A stretch of DNA of 64,000 nucleotides from positions 62,001 to 126,000 of the forward strand of contig NZ_JAKFZS010000005.1 in the NCBI RefSeq assembly GCF_021654285.1. The letters run 5' to 3'. Positions 53,909-64,000 of this stretch are shown piece after piece (the stretch's first letter is position 1; each line of letters starts with the position of its first letter). A model generated the notes under the pieces. The model ran no database searches. It was not told where the DNA came from and was given only the letters and a program-made list of their open reading frames with translations. Source of the DNA: Pseudoalteromonas luteoviolacea. GTDB lineage: Bacteria; Pseudomonadota; Gammaproteobacteria; Enterobacterales; Alteromonadaceae. A program made the position numbers and the translations under genes.

Positions 53909-54439
53909 TTATTTTAATGCCATCTCAACTTGGCCAAAATGCGCAATAACTTCAACAATTTCAAGTTCTGCATCTTCATAATGCGTTTTCTCAGTGAAAC
54001 CAAGTTTAGCAATCGCCTGCACTGTTGCTGGGTGCACTAATAGGTCTTTCGCATGATAACAAACAGGATCGCTGTACTCAGGTAATTTACCATCTTCATG
54101 GTAACCAGATTCAATCTCTTCTAGAGGCAGCGTAGGAATAATGTCAGCAGCTTTATCAAGCGCATCTAAGTAATCTTTACACTGTGGATACTTAGTCACA
54201 AAATCAGCTAATAAATCGCGCGAGGTAGCGACTAGGTTTGCAGATTCCTGTTCAAGATCTGTCGCAGATTTGTGTTCTCTGATGTTTGCTAACAGTGAAG
54301 TTGCCTGAGTTTTATATTGGCCTAGTGCATTGTCGTTTGCAGGTGCTTGTACTTCAGTCTTGGCCGCTTGTGTGCTTGGTTGTTCTGAACATGCAAATAG
54401 CGCTAAAGCTGCGCATGCAATTCCTAGCTGTTTATACAT
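53909..54439 (-). CDS. Lipoprotein of unknown function under a Fur box
   Basis: A 176-residue lipoprotein: signal MYKQLGIACAALALFAC with lipobox LFAC (the Cys is residue 17). The mature part is mostly helical and acidic (LANIREHKSATDLEQESANLV, DALDKAADIIPTLPLEEIESGYHEDGKLP), with two further Cys and a YHAKDLLVHPATVQAI segment. No known domain recognised. The frame extends to 54478, but that region is the Fur box itself; ATG 54439 has GAGGA 6 nt upstream. The Fur site suggests a role in iron handling in the periplasm or outer envelope. Confidence 0.75.
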   Translation of the reverse strand: MYKQLGIACAALALFACSEQPSTQAAKTEVQAPANDNALGQYKTQATSLLANIREHKSATDLEQESANLVATSRDLLADFVTKYPQCKDYLDALDKAADIIPTLPLEEIESGYHEDGKLPEYSDPVCYHAKDLLVHPATVQAIAKLGFTEKTHYEDAELEIVEVIAHFGQVEMALK

Positions 54440-54460
54440 ATAATCCTCAAATTCATTATT

Positions 54461-54479
54461 ATTGATAACAATTCTCATT
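54461..54479 (-). promoter_or_regulatory. Fur box upstream of the lipoprotein gene
   Basis: TGATAAC-A-ATTCTCA (54463-54477) within ATTGATAACAATTCTCATT closely matches the 19-bp Fur consensus built on TGATAAT-N-ATTATCA. It lies 24 bp upstream of ATG 54439, over the expected promoter. Confidence 0.7.
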
Positions 54480-54509
54480 ATACAGCCTTGTCATCATTTT
54501 GAAACAGAA

Positions 54510-54532
54510 AAGGCCACAATAAATGTGGCCTT
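54510..54532 (-). terminator. Terminator after secF
   Basis: AAGGCCACA (54510-54518), loop ATAAA, TGTGGCCTT (54524-54532). On the minus strand it is followed by TTTTCTGTTT. It ends the tgt-yajC-secDF operon and separates it from the lipoprotein gene. Confidence 0.85.
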
Positions 54533-54601
54533 CTTGATTCAGATCGAAAATTGAATTTTACCCTAACAGTCAGCTAACAAGCATAACTGCATAGGCATTT
54601 A

Positions 54602-55543
54602 TTAAGGCATTGCGTCTAAATCCGCACCTTCTTTTTCAACTTCAACTGGGATCAGATCCTCTTTGCTCACACCCATTGCCACCGCAACAGAGCTCGCAAC
54701 ATACACTGATGAATAGGTACCAATGAATACACCAAATAACAACGCCGTCGCGAAGCCATGAATTGTTTGGCCACCCCATACAAACAGAGCGATCAATACA
54801 AGTATGGTTGTAATAGAGGTAACAAGTGTACGGTTCATCGTTTGCGTGAGTGAAATATTGATGATTTCTAAGGTGTCATCAATACGCACTTTACGGAAGT
54901 TTTCACGGATCCTGTCAGATACAACAATGGTGTCATTCAGTGAGTAACCTATTACCGCTAAGATTGCCGCTAAAATCGTTAAGTCAAACTCAAGTCCAAG
55001 TAGCGAAAACAGGCCCATTGTTAAGATCACATCGTGGAAAAGTGCCGCAACCGCGCCTACTGCAAAGCGCCATTCAAATCGAAATGCCACATACACCAAG
55101 ATACATAAAAGTGCAGTCAGCATCGCAAGACCACCCTGCTCTTTTAAGTCTTCACCAACACTTGGGCCAACAAACTCAATTCGGCGCATCTCAACACTGC
55201 TATCTGCCAGCTTTAGTGCATCGATAAGTTGGTTACCAATGGTTTCTGCTTTGACATCTTCACGTGGTGCAATGCGAACCAATACCTCTTGGCTTGAGCC
55301 AAATAAGGTCACAGCCGCATCTGCAAAGCCATTTTCAGCCAACACTTTACGGATTTTAGGTAAGTCAGCTGGTTGTGAGAAGCCTACTTCAACCGCGGTA
55401 CCGCCAGTAAAGTCCAAACCAAAGTTTAAACCTTTCACCATAAATGACGCGATAGAAGCCAAAATCAAGACCGCTGAAAATGCCATCGACAACTTTCTTG
55501 CCGACATAAAGCGAATAGTGCTCGATAATTTTAATAATTGCAT
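54602..55543 (-). CDS. secF: Protein translocase subunit SecF
   Basis: A 313-residue inner-membrane protein with six helices that works with SecD to pull exported proteins from the Sec channel using the proton gradient. The first helix (KLSMAFSAVLILASIASFMVKGLNFGLDFTGGT) ends in the conserved FGLDFTGGT; the VGPSVGEDLKEQGGLA loop and the AVIGYSLNDTIVVSDRIREN segment are hallmarks. It begins 8 bp after secD in the same transcript. Confidence 0.97.
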   Translation of the reverse strand: MQLLKLSSTIRFMSARKLSMAFSAVLILASIASFMVKGLNFGLDFTGGTAVEVGFSQPADLPKIRKVLAENGFADAAVTLFGSSQEVLVRIAPREDVKAETIGNQLIDALKLADSSVEMRRIEFVGPSVGEDLKEQGGLAMLTALLCILVYVAFRFEWRFAVGAVAALFHDVILTMGLFSLLGLEFDLTILAAILAVIGYSLNDTIVVSDRIRENFRKVRIDDTLEIINISLTQTMNRTLVTSITTILVLIALFVWGGQTIHGFATALLFGVFIGTYSSVYVASSVAVAMGVSKEDLIPVEVEKEGADLDAMP

Positions 55544-55551
55544 GCTCGCTC

Positions 55552-57411
55552 CTATATCGACAGTTTCGTGATGCGTTTACCGCCGATGAAGGCATTGATC
55601 ACGGCACGAGTACCAATGATCGCTGTAAACATTGAGGTTAAAATACCAATCGCAAGCGTCACTGCGAAACCAGCAATTGGGCCTGTACCCACTGAGAACA
55701 AGATAACCGCTGCAATTAACGTGGTAATATTGGCATCAAAAATCGTGCTGAATGCGCTGTCATAACCGTAATGAACAGCCTGCTGTGGACTTCTGCCATC
55801 AGCTAGCTCTTCACGAATACGTTCAAAGATTAGTACGTTCGCATCAACGGCCATACCGACGGTTAATACGATACCCGCAATACCAGGTAAGGTTAGGGTT
55901 GCACCACTGATCATAGACATCACACCGACGATCATCACTAAGTTAGCCGCAAGTGCTAAGTTTGCAACAATACCGAAACCCTTGTAGTACATCAGCATGA
56001 AACCAAGCACAAATGCAAAACCTAATACCACAGCTGTCATACCCGCTTCAATGTTCTCTTGGCCTAAGCTTGGTCCAACAGTACGCTCTTCTACGATTTG
56101 AATTGGCGCAACCAATGCACCCGCTCTGAGTAGTAAGCTCAAATTGTGGGCTTCAGCTGGATTATCAATACCAGTAATACGGAATGAATTGTTTAAACGA
56201 GATTGGATCGTCGCGACGTTAATGATTTCTTCCACCTTAATAGGCGGTAGTGCTTTGCCATTCTCATCTTTTTTGCCAGAAGGTTTATACTCGATAAATA
56301 CCGTGGCCATGCTCTTACCAATCGCACGTTTGGTAAAGGCATTCATCTTCGCGCCACCTTTGCTATCAAGGTTAATGCTTACCTGAGGACGTTGATATTC
56401 ATCCATACCAGATTGTGCACCTGTAATGTGAACACCTTCAAGGACCACTCGCTTTTTCAGTACAACAGGGTAACCGTCTTTGTGATATAGCACTTCACTG
56501 CCAGCCGGCACTCGGCCCTGTGTAGCAGTACGTGTATCTGCCCTATCATCGACTTCACGGAACTCGAGTGTCGCGGTTGCACCTAGGATCTCTTTAGCGC
56601 GCGCCGTATCTTGTACACCAGGTAGTTGCACGATAATACGCTCAGAACCCTGTCTTTGTACGTTTGGCTCAGCAACACCTAACTGGTTAATACGGTTACG
56701 AATAATGGTTTCATTTTGCTTGATAGCATAGTCGCGTAATTCACGAACTTTCAAATCACTTAAACTAGAGAAAAACGCCAGTTCGTTACTGCTGTCGTTA
56801 ACAAAAACATTGCCGGGGTAGCGCTTTTTCAAAAAGCGTTCAGCGGCCTTTTTGTCTTCAATAGAGCGCATCACCACCTGAACGCGGTCGCTATTTGCAA
56901 CTTCACGGATAGTACGATAACGAAGTTTTTCGCCGCGCAAATCGCTCTTATAATCTTGCTCCATTTGCTCACGGGCTTTGCCTAATGCCGTTGCCATGTC
57001 TACTTCCATTGTGAAGTGAACACCACCACTGAGATCCAAACCCAACTTCATTGGATTTGCACCAATGTTCTTGAGCCAGTCTGGTTGTGCTGGAGACATG
57101 TTAATAGCCGAAATGTAGTCTTCGCTCAGTGCGCCACGCAGGATATCCTGTGCTTTAAGCTGATCTTCTACATTCTTAAAGCGAATGAGAACTTGCCCTT
57201 CTTCTAGGACAGCAGATTTGATAGGTAGATTATTGTCTTGAAGTGTTTTATTTGCTTGATCAAGTACGCTTAAATCGGCGCTGGCCCCTTTCTTACCTGA
57301 AATCTGTATGGCCGGATCCCGACCATACATATTAGGGGTGGCATAAAGAATGCCAACGGCCAAAACAGCGAGCACAAGCAAGTATTTCCACATTGGATAC
57401 TTGTTTAGCAC
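55552..57411 (-). CDS. secD: Protein translocase subunit SecD
   Basis: A 619-residue partner of SecF (615 aa in E. coli). The first helix [30 protein letters not shown] is followed by the large periplasmic P1 head domain; [18 protein letters not shown] and [16 protein letters not shown] are conserved. The C-terminal membrane part has [21 protein letters not shown] and [22 protein letters not shown], with the essential Asp in the [13 protein letters not shown] segment. Start is GTG 57411 with GGGAT upstream. Confidence 0.97.
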   Translation of the reverse strand: MLNKYPMWKYLLVLAVLAVGILYATPNMYGRDPAIQISGKKGASADLSVLDQANKTLQDNNLPIKSAVLEEGQVLIRFKNVEDQLKAQDILRGALSEDYISAINMSPAQPDWLKNIGANPMKLGLDLSGGVHFTMEVDMATALGKAREQMEQDYKSDLRGEKLRYRTIREVANSDRVQVVMRSIEDKKAAERFLKKRYPGNVFVNDSSNELAFFSSLSDLKVRELRDYAIKQNETIIRNRINQLGVAEPNVQRQGSERIIVQLPGVQDTARAKEILGATATLEFREVDDRADTRTATQGRVPAGSEVLYHKDGYPVVLKKRVVLEGVHITGAQSGMDEYQRPQVSINLDSKGGAKMNAFTKRAIGKSMATVFIEYKPSGKKDENGKALPPIKVEEIINVATIQSRLNNSFRITGIDNPAEAHNLSLLLRAGALVAPIQIVEERTVGPSLGQENIEAGMTAVVLGFAFVLGFMLMYYKGFGIVANLALAANLVMIVGVMSMISGATLTLPGIAGIVLTVGMAVDANVLIFERIREELADGRSPQQAVHYGYDSAFSTIFDANITTLIAAVILFSVGTGPIAGFAVTLAIGILTSMFTAIIGTRAVINAFIGGKRITKLSI

Positions 57412-57432
57412 TGGATTATCCCTTTGTTATTG

Positions 57433-57771
57433 TTATAGCGACTTCATTGTACCCTTAGGTAAAACGGCTGCCACTGCTGACTTCTGTACAGTTACTTCAA
57501 CTTGATCATTCAGGGCAATTACCACGAAATCTTTGTCTTCTGCAACCTTCGAAACTTTACCAACTAGACCACCTGACGTTAAGACTTCATCGCCTTTACC
57601 AAGTGCACCCATTAGATCTTTGTGCTCTTTCACACGTTTGGCCTGCGGACGGTAAATTAAGAAATAAAATACCAAACCGAAAATAGCCAACATGATAAGC
57701 ATTTCCATACCACCACCAGCTGGCGCGGCTGCCGCTGTGCTTGCTTGGGCACTAGAAATAAATAAGCTCAT
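57433..57771 (-). CDS. yajC: Preprotein translocase subunit YajC
   Basis: A 112-residue single-span membrane protein found with SecDF. A short N-terminus leads to the helix MEMLIMLAIFGLVFYFLIYRPQAKRVKEHKDLMGALGKGDEVLTSGGLVGKV, the family core with the YRPQxKR motif. It is 32 bp after tgt and 21 bp before secD. Role is to stabilise or modulate the Sec holotranslocon. Confidence 0.96.
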   Translation of the reverse strand: MSLFISSAQASTAAAAPAGGGMEMLIMLAIFGLVFYFLIYRPQAKRVKEHKDLMGALGKGDEVLTSGGLVGKVSKVAEDKDFVVIALNDQVEVTVQKSAVAAVLPKGTMKSL

Positions 57772-57803
57772 TGCTCTTCCTCATTTAATTTTTATATAAA
57801 ACT

Positions 57804-59072
<1,269 letters not shown>

Positions 59073-59103
59073 TCACAAATCAAAAAGCGTTGGTTGTAAA
59101 TAT

Positions 59104-59128
59104 AAAAAAACCGGCACTTGGCCGGTTT
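59104..59128 (-). terminator. Terminator between queA and tgt
   Basis: AAACCGGC (59108-59115), loop, GCCGGTTT (59121-59128); on the minus strand it is followed by seven T's. It ends 13 bp after the queA stop, so tgt-yajC-secDF has its own promoter in the ~170 bp gap. Confidence 0.88.
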
Positions 59129-59140
59129 GTAAATTCTATA

Positions 59141-60175
59141 TTACTGTTTTTTAGTCAAAAACATAGCATCACCATAACTAAAGAAGCGATATTTTTGTGC
59201 AATCGCCTCATGGTACGCATTCATGATGTGCTCTTGCCCTGAAAAGGCACTCACTAGCATAATCAAGGTCGATTCTGGCAAGTGAAAGTTAGTGATCATC
59301 ACATCGACCACATTGAACTGGTAGCCAGGGTAAATAAAAATGTCCGTGTCGCCATAGAAAGTCTTTAACTCTCCACCATGTACCTTTGCGGCCGACTCTA
59401 AAGAGCGTACCGACGTTGTACCAACGGCGATAACACGGCCACCACGACTTTTACACTTAGCCACAGCATCCACAACGTCATCAGGTACTTCAATATATTC
59501 AGAGTGCATGTGGTGATCATTGACGTCATCAACACGGACAGGCTGAAAAGTACCGGCGCCAACATGCAAGGTCACAAAGGCCATCTCTACCCCCTTGTCT
59601 TTAAGCTGCGCCATTAAATTATCGTCAAAGTGCAGACCCGCTGTAGGTGCAGCAACCGCCCCTGGCTTTTCTCCATATACGGTCTGATAGCGCTCTTTGT
59701 CACCTTCTTCGTCAGGTCGGTCGATATAAGGCGGTAATGGCATGTGGCCGATTTCATCTAGGATCGTCAGAACTGAGTGCTCGCCTTTAAACTCTAATTC
59801 AAAGAGCTCGCCATGGCGTGCAACCATAGTAGCATGCGCTTTGTCTTCTAAAATCAACTCTGCGCCTGGCTTGGGAGATTTACTTGAACGAACATGCGCA
59901 AGTACTCGATGTTCATCTACAATGCGCTCAACCAAAACTTCTACCTTGCCACCTGTGGACTTTTGCCCAAACATACGAGCAGGGATCACCTTGGTATTAT
60001 TGAAAATAATTAAGTCTTCAGGCTCAATCAGATCAATAATATCTTTAAAGATCTTATGTTCTAATTCGCCGTTATTTCCATTAAGTGTTAACAGGCGACT
60101 ACTGGTACGCTCGGCTTTAGGGTGACGGGCAATTAATTCATCAGGAAGTTCAAAGTTAAAGTCAGCAACGCGCAT
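59141..60175 (-). CDS. queA: tRNA preQ1(34) S-adenosylmethionine ribosyltransferase-isomerase
   Basis: A 344-residue enzyme that transfers the ribosyl part of SAM to preQ1 in tRNA to form epoxyqueuosine. Begins [29 protein letters not shown]. Conserved blocks: [70 protein letters not shown] and [22 protein letters not shown] 60175 has GAGG 8 nt upstream; the frame opens at 60196. It is next to tgt in nearly all gammaproteobacteria. Confidence 0.97.
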   Translation of the reverse strand: MRVADFNFELPDELIARHPKAERTSSRLLTLNGNNGELEHKIFKDIIDLIEPEDLIIFNNTKVIPARMFGQKSTGGKVEVLVERIVDEHRVLAHVRSSKSPKPGAELILEDKAHATMVARHGELFELEFKGEHSVLTILDEIGHMPLPPYIDRPDEEGDKERYQTVYGEKPGAVAAPTAGLHFDDNLMAQLKDKGVEMAFVTLHVGAGTFQPVRVDDVNDHHMHSEYIEVPDDVVDAVAKCKSRGGRVIAVGTTSVRSLESAAKVHGGELKTFYGDTDIFIYPGYQFNVVDVMITNFHLPESTLIMLVSAFSGQEHIMNAYHEAIAQKYRFFSYGDAMFLTKKQ

Positions 60176-60443
60176 ATAAAACCTCATATCGTGCAATTAG
60201 GCGGCAAGTCTAGTGCTGCAAGATGACGAAATCAAGCAACAAGCATGATCTATTCATACTTTTTCACCTCTTGTCAGTTGTGATAAATAGCTTTACTCTA
60301 CTAACAGTTTTGCATGTATTAGTTCTTTTCAAGATATCCGAAGTCCGCTTTCTATACTGCCAAAAAAGCAATATAAAACATGCAAATAAGTATTCATGGG
60401 CAACATTTAAAAACTTAAAACATGGGTTTGGGGTCGTAACGCC

Positions 60444-62951
60444 ATGGCTAAACAGCTTACTCTACTACTTGTCAATGCCGATCATGGTGAGCGTCAAACC
60501 GTAATAAGAACGTTACAAAAGCTAAATGTATTTCAAATAATAGAGCAAAGCGACACACAAGCTGCTTTACAACTGCTAAAAAAGCAAGCAGTTGATCTGG
60601 TCATCAGCGGACTGAACGTAGGTAAAATTGATGGCTGGCGGTTCTCTCGAATGATCCGTTCAGGGTTACTCAAGACCCCAAAAAACACGCCTATTGTTCT
60701 GATCCCTCCTACCTATTGTGAACGCATAGCTGAGACCACGGCTAGAAGTTACAGCATCGATGCAGTGCTGCCGTTAGAAAGGCATGACGTACTGCCGCAA
60801 GTTCTGGCCAATGTTCTGTCGACTCACTTAGAAAAAAGCAGCCGACTGAATTTACTTCTGTTAGAACCCAATAGCAAAAAAGCTGCAAATATCAGCGATC
60901 ACCTTGCTTTAAGTTTTAGCTGTAATACAGTATCAACCGAAAATGCTGCGCTCTCCGAGTTTTTACAAAACGATTACTCCATTGTATTACTCGATGCAAC
61001 ATCTACCCGGGCAGAAAGCACCAAAGAGCTGGTGGCGAATATTCTCCAACATAAGCCGAGTCAAGCGATTGTAACTATCATTGATAGTCGAAATGCCGAT
61101 TATGCTGAGCAATTGCTGCTTTTGGGCGTAACTGATTTTATTAGAGCCCCCTATAATTTGTCTCTATTAAGCAAGGTCTGTGATCATGCTGCAAGACGTG
61201 AAGACTTTATGGTGAGCTATGCTGAGTTTGCCAACAAAGTTGAGCAGCTCAGCCGTAGAGAGCAAAGTTATAAAGAGCTCTTCTCTGCGCACCAACGTAT
61301 TCTTTTACATCTAAACACCGTTGTACTTGAATTAGACGCCACTGGGTGCATACGCTTTATTAACCCGGCTTGGGAGCACCTCACTGGACGCAAACTTAAA
61401 TCAACTTTGGCCACAAAGCTCAGAGAGTATGTGCACCCAGATCACCTTGCAGCTTTAAATACGGCCATAGCAGATGTACTCAACGGTCCACACGCATCCA
61501 ACGTCGAATTACAATTAACACACCAATCAGGCGCTGCAATTTGGGTAGAGTGTCGTTTTCAACTCATTAAAAATCAAACAAATAGCGCCTCGATCACGGC
61601 GACCATTGATAATATACATGAACGAAAAGAAGCTGAATTACAATTACGCCATTTAGCATTGCATGATACGCTTACAGGCCTGCATAACCGTTATTACTTT
61701 GACCAACAGCTAAACCATTTCTGCAAAGAGGCCATGCAAAATCTCGATACAGAGCATGCATTAATCTACATTGATTTAGACCATTTTAAGATCATTAATG
61801 ACAGTAAAGGCCATCAGCAAGGTGATATTGTACTCCAAGAGGTTGCTCAACTATTTCGCGCTCATATTGCCCAAGAACATCTTATTTTCCGTATAGGCGG
61901 CGATGAGTTTGCGATTTTACTCAAAAATACCCGCTTACTTGATGCCCATATGATCGCAGAGGGTATTTGTAGCGCCATTGAAAATCACCAATTTCACTCT
62001 GAAGAAGCCAGCTACACAATCAGTTGCTCAATTGGTTTAACTTTAATTTCACCAAGCAATTGCGATCCAAGTGAATGCCTGAAGCAATCTGACATCGCAC
62101 TTTATATCGCGAAAAACCTTGGGCGAAACCTAGTTCATTGTTATACCAAAGAAGATGCTAAAAATAATACCTTACAAACAGGCTTAGAGTGGGGTCATAG
62201 TGTTCGAGAAGCACTTAAAAAAAATCAGTTTGAACTTCACTATCAGCCGATCTGGGATTTTAAAAACAATCAGATCGCGTATTTCGAGGCACTGCTGCGT
62301 CTTGAGATTGATGGTAATTTGGTTTATCCAAATCAATTTATACCCGCACTTGAACTACTCAATGATACATTTTTAATGGATCAGTCTGTGATTAGGGAAA
62401 GTATTCGAGCAGTAGCCAATTACCCTGAACTACACCAACTGTCAGTCAACCTCTCTGCTCAATCATTTCTCGATGAACGACTCATGCCACATATACAAGC
62501 TTGCCTGCGAGATTTTCAAGTGCCTGCACACTGCATTATTTTTGAGATCACTGAGTCTGCGAGTATCAATAACCTCAGTGCAACCCAGTCAATGATCAAG
62601 CAACTTAACCAACTAGGATGTCACTTTTCAATTGACGATTTTGGTACCGGTTTCAGTACCTTCAGTTACTTAAAACAACTGCCAGCACAGCACGTCAAAA
62701 TAGATGGTTCATTCGTGCGTGACATGTTAAACGACCCGATTGACCTCGCTCTGGTCAAAGCAGTCAATGATATCAGTCATTCGCTAGATAAGTGCTCTGT
62801 TGCAGAATATGTTGAAACTAAAGAAATTTTTGATGAGTTAAACAAAATTGGGGTCGACTATGGCCAAGGTTACTTCATTTCAAAGCCACTCCCAATCGAG
62901 CAACTTAAGCATCAATTAGAAACTATTTTATCCCTAAAAACAGCATGCTAA
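60444..62951 (+). CDS. REC-REC-PAS-GGDEF-EAL cyclic-di-GMP signalling protein
   Basis: An 835-residue soluble protein. Residues about 5-120 and 135-250 are two receiver-like domains: the first has DLVISGLNVGKIDGW with Gly where the phospho-Asp should be; the second has SIVLLDATST with an Asp at the usual place. A PAS domain follows (about 285-395: TVVLELDATGCIRFINPAWEHLTG), then GGDEF (about 400-570, intact RIGGDEFAILL) and EAL (about 585-830, intact FEALLR, IDDFGTGFSTFSYL). The order is like FimX, the twitching-motility regulator of Pseudomonas, but with two receivers and intact catalytic motifs. It is a lone gene. Confidence 0.9.
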   Translation: MAKQLTLLLVNADHGERQTVIRTLQKLNVFQIIEQSDTQAALQLLKKQAVDLVISGLNVGKIDGWRFSRMIRSGLLKTPKNTPIVLIPPTYCERIAETTARSYSIDAVLPLERHDVLPQVLANVLSTHLEKSSRLNLLLLEPNSKKAANISDHLALSFSCNTVSTENAALSEFLQNDYSIVLLDATSTRAESTKELVANILQHKPSQAIVTIIDSRNADYAEQLLLLGVTDFIRAPYNLSLLSKVCDHAARREDFMVSYAEFANKVEQLSRREQSYKELFSAHQRILLHLNTVVLELDATGCIRFINPAWEHLTGRKLKSTLATKLREYVHPDHLAALNTAIADVLNGPHASNVELQLTHQSGAAIWVECRFQLIKNQTNSASITATIDNIHERKEAELQLRHLALHDTLTGLHNRYYFDQQLNHFCKEAMQNLDTEHALIYIDLDHFKIINDSKGHQQGDIVLQEVAQLFRAHIAQEHLIFRIGGDEFAILLKNTRLLDAHMIAEGICSAIENHQFHSEEASYTISCSIGLTLISPSNCDPSECLKQSDIALYIAKNLGRNLVHCYTKEDAKNNTLQTGLEWGHSVREALKKNQFELHYQPIWDFKNNQIAYFEALLRLEIDGNLVYPNQFIPALELLNDTFLMDQSVIRESIRAVANYPELHQLSVNLSAQSFLDERLMPHIQACLRDFQVPAHCIIFEITESASINNLSATQSMIKQLNQLGCHFSIDDFGTGFSTFSYLKQLPAQHVKIDGSFVRDMLNDPIDLALVKAVNDISHSLDKCSVAEYVETKEIFDELNKIGVDYGQGYFISKPLPIEQLKHQLETILSLKTAC

Positions 62952-63104
62952 TCAAAACGGGGAAAAAAGTCGCTGCAGTCGATTAAAAACTCAACTATAA
63001 TAAAAGCTCGCAATGAATGTCTTCTTTTTTAACTTATATACATATAAGTAGAAGACATGCAATGGATTTGAGCACATCTCGTAATGGAATTCGGGGAGAT
63101 AAGT

Positions 63105-63302
63105 ATGTTTCAGTTTATTCTGTTTCTATCACTGGTGCATTGTTTGATCACACTACAATGTTACCGCTGCGCCAAACAAAAAGGGTATCCAACTAAGCTA
63201 TTCACGGTATTAGGATTTGTGCCGTACTTTAACCTAGTTGTATGGGTATACTTATTATTTTTACCCAATATTATGTCACAGAGCAAGCTCACTTCGACTT
63301 AA
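63105..63302 (+). CDS. Small membrane protein, 65 residues
   Basis: A short protein with two hydrophobic helices (about 2-18 and 33-54: FQFILFLSLVHCLITLQCY and LFTVLGFVPYFNLVVWVYLLFL) separated by a basic loop with two Cys. The frame can start at 63084, but ATG 63105 has GGGGAG 8 nt upstream. It is followed by a terminator. No family recognised; small proteins of this shape are common next to regulatory genes. It could be a real short gene because of its good ribosome-binding site and terminator. Confidence 0.6.
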   Translation: MFQFILFLSLVHCLITLQCYRCAKQKGYPTKLFTVLGFVPYFNLVVWVYLLFLPNIMSQSKLTST

Positions 63303-63322
63303 GCAATGATTTCATGCTACAC

Positions 63323-63351
63323 AAAAGCAGTGCTATTGGCACTGCTTTTTA
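63323..63351. terminator. Bidirectional terminator at the end of the OxyR-like gene
   Basis: AAAAGCAGTGC (63323-63333), loop TATTG, GCACTGCTTTT (63339-63349), flanked by A/T runs. It serves the small membrane protein gene and the convergent LysR gene, whose stop codon lies inside the stem. Confidence 0.85.
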
Positions 63352-64000
63352 ATAAACTCACCCACTTCATTACTAAACAACCTAAAGTCGCGAATTCTAC
63401 CTGTGGTCTTGCGCCACAAAAGACCTATTTCACGGTATGCATCCGCTTGAGGCGCTAGCGTTACCATAGGCTTCCCCTCTAAAATACCCGCATTGAGCGC
63501 CATTTGAGGTAAAAAAGTCACGCCATTTTGGTATTCAACCATACTCAGCAGCGTATGCAGATTCGCAGCTTCAAACGGGTTAATACATTCACTGCGAGTC
63601 AGATTACATGCACTCAATGCATGTCCTGTCATACAATGCTCACGCTCTAGTAAAAACACACTGTCTTTAGGCAGCAAATTAAAATCCTCTAGCACTTCAG
63701 GGATCGCATAGCCTTGATGATGAACCAAAGAGAAATGATCCTTAGTCAAAATCTGCGTATGGAATTTATCGGTTCTGTATGGCAGCGCCAATATGCCCAT
63801 ATCAATTTGGCCATGCTCCAACTTATCGAGTAGCCTATCACTGGTATCCTCGACCAATACGAGTTGAAGGTTTGGGAAAACCTCTTGGCAGTACTGGTAC
63901 AAGGGCGCAGCAATAAAGCTCGCAATCGTCGGGATTAACCCCAATACAAGCTTGCCAGACAATGGGTTTTTAAAACTTTTCGTTAACTCAACAACGCTAA
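63333..64000 (-). CDS. OxyR-like LysR-family regulator, N-terminus cut by the window
   Basis: The C-terminal ~220 residues of a LysR regulator; the frame stays open to base 64000, so the HTH domain lies outside the window. The effector domain begins LSGKLVLGLIPT and contains HCMTGHALSAC, which aligns with the redox-active Cys pair of E. coli OxyR (HC..x..C, Cys199 and Cys208) with the same spacing. NLHTLLSMVEYQNGVTFLP is the next conserved block. It is probably the peroxide sensor OxyR, or a close paralogue. No symbol is given because the DNA-binding half is not visible. Confidence 0.8.
   Translation of the reverse strand, partial: SVVELTKSFKNPLSGKLVLGLIPTIASFIAAPLYQYCQEVFPNLQLVLVEDTSDRLLDKLEHGQIDMGILALPYRTDKFHTQILTKDHFSLVHHQGYAIPEVLEDFNLLPKDSVFLLEREHCMTGHALSACNLTRSECINPFEAANLHTLLSMVEYQNGVTFLPQMALNAGILEGKPMVTLAPQADAYREIGLLWRKTTGRIRDFRLFSNEVGEFIKKQCQ

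Noticed and set aside
60223..60504. 93-codon open frame between queA and the REC-REC-GGDEF-EAL gene
   Set aside because: Overlaps the true start region of the following gene in another frame, has no ribosome-binding site and an unconvincing composition.

Overview
The window is a stretch of ordinary chromosome from a gammaproteobacterium, most likely a marine Alteromonadales member close to Pseudoalteromonas. RecA, RpoD, Fis, DusB, Dxs, IspA and SecDF all read as close relatives of the E. coli proteins. The small local orders (xseB-ispA-dxs, pncC-recA with divergent mutS, rpoH next to ftsX-ftsE-ftsY and rsmD, rpsU-yqeY-dnaG-rpoD, prmA/dusB-fis, purH/purD, tgt-yajC-secD-secF after queA) fit that group. 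The genus is an inference; no rRNA, tRNA, IS element, prophage or CRISPR array was seen.

Layout: 1-3.2 kb holds isoprenoid precursor synthesis (ispA, dxs) behind xseB. 3.2-6.9 kb is less conserved: a 0.6 kb AT-rich gap, a small XRE-type regulator, a secreted alpha/beta hydrolase and a PAS protein. 6.9-11.5 kb is a Cpx envelope-stress locus: cpxP divergent from cpxRA, with CpxR-box-like sites between them, a lysophospholipase-like gene fused to the end of cpxA by a TAATG overlap, and fieF. 11.8-16.6 kb holds trmL, recA with a clear LexA operator, pncC and mutS. 16.6-21 kb holds a FadL-type porin, an apparently Fur-controlled small membrane protein, an HD-GYP protein, rraB and plsC. 21-26 kb is rpoH, preceded by a perfect CIRCE (HrcA operator) sequence, then ftsX-ftsE-ftsY; ftsY carries 31 tandem 13-residue repeats. 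26-34 kb is the translation, replication and transcription core: rsmD, rpsU-yqeY-dnaG-rpoD, prmA, dusB-fis. 34-38 kb is purH and purD, separated by a lipoprotein methyltransferase-like gene. 38-54 kb is accessory: a DUF2797 protein, two multi-domain cyclic-di-GMP proteins, an HDAC-like deacylase, a four-gene operon (unknown, LysE exporter, gamma-glutamylcyclotransferase-like, serine hydrolase), a CHMI-like tautomerase, rsuA, a chemoreceptor, and a 51-residue double-glycine peptide followed by a small membrane protein. 54-60 kb is a Fur-box lipoprotein, secF-secD-yajC-tgt and queA. 60-64 kb has a third large GGDEF-EAL protein, a tiny membrane protein and the 3' part of an OxyR-like gene cut by the window edge.

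The most notable signals are the CIRCE element on rpoH (heat-shock sigma factor possibly under HrcA), the very large FtsY repeat array, the double-glycine peptide with its adjacent membrane protein, two Fur boxes in front of uncharacterised envelope proteins, and the well-resolved CpxR, LexA and stringent-type promoter signals. Four cyclic-di-GMP proteins with unusual architectures lie in the same 64 kb. Starts were moved from the longest open frame to the best ribosome-binding site or family-consistent start wherever the two disagreed; this is noted in each entry.
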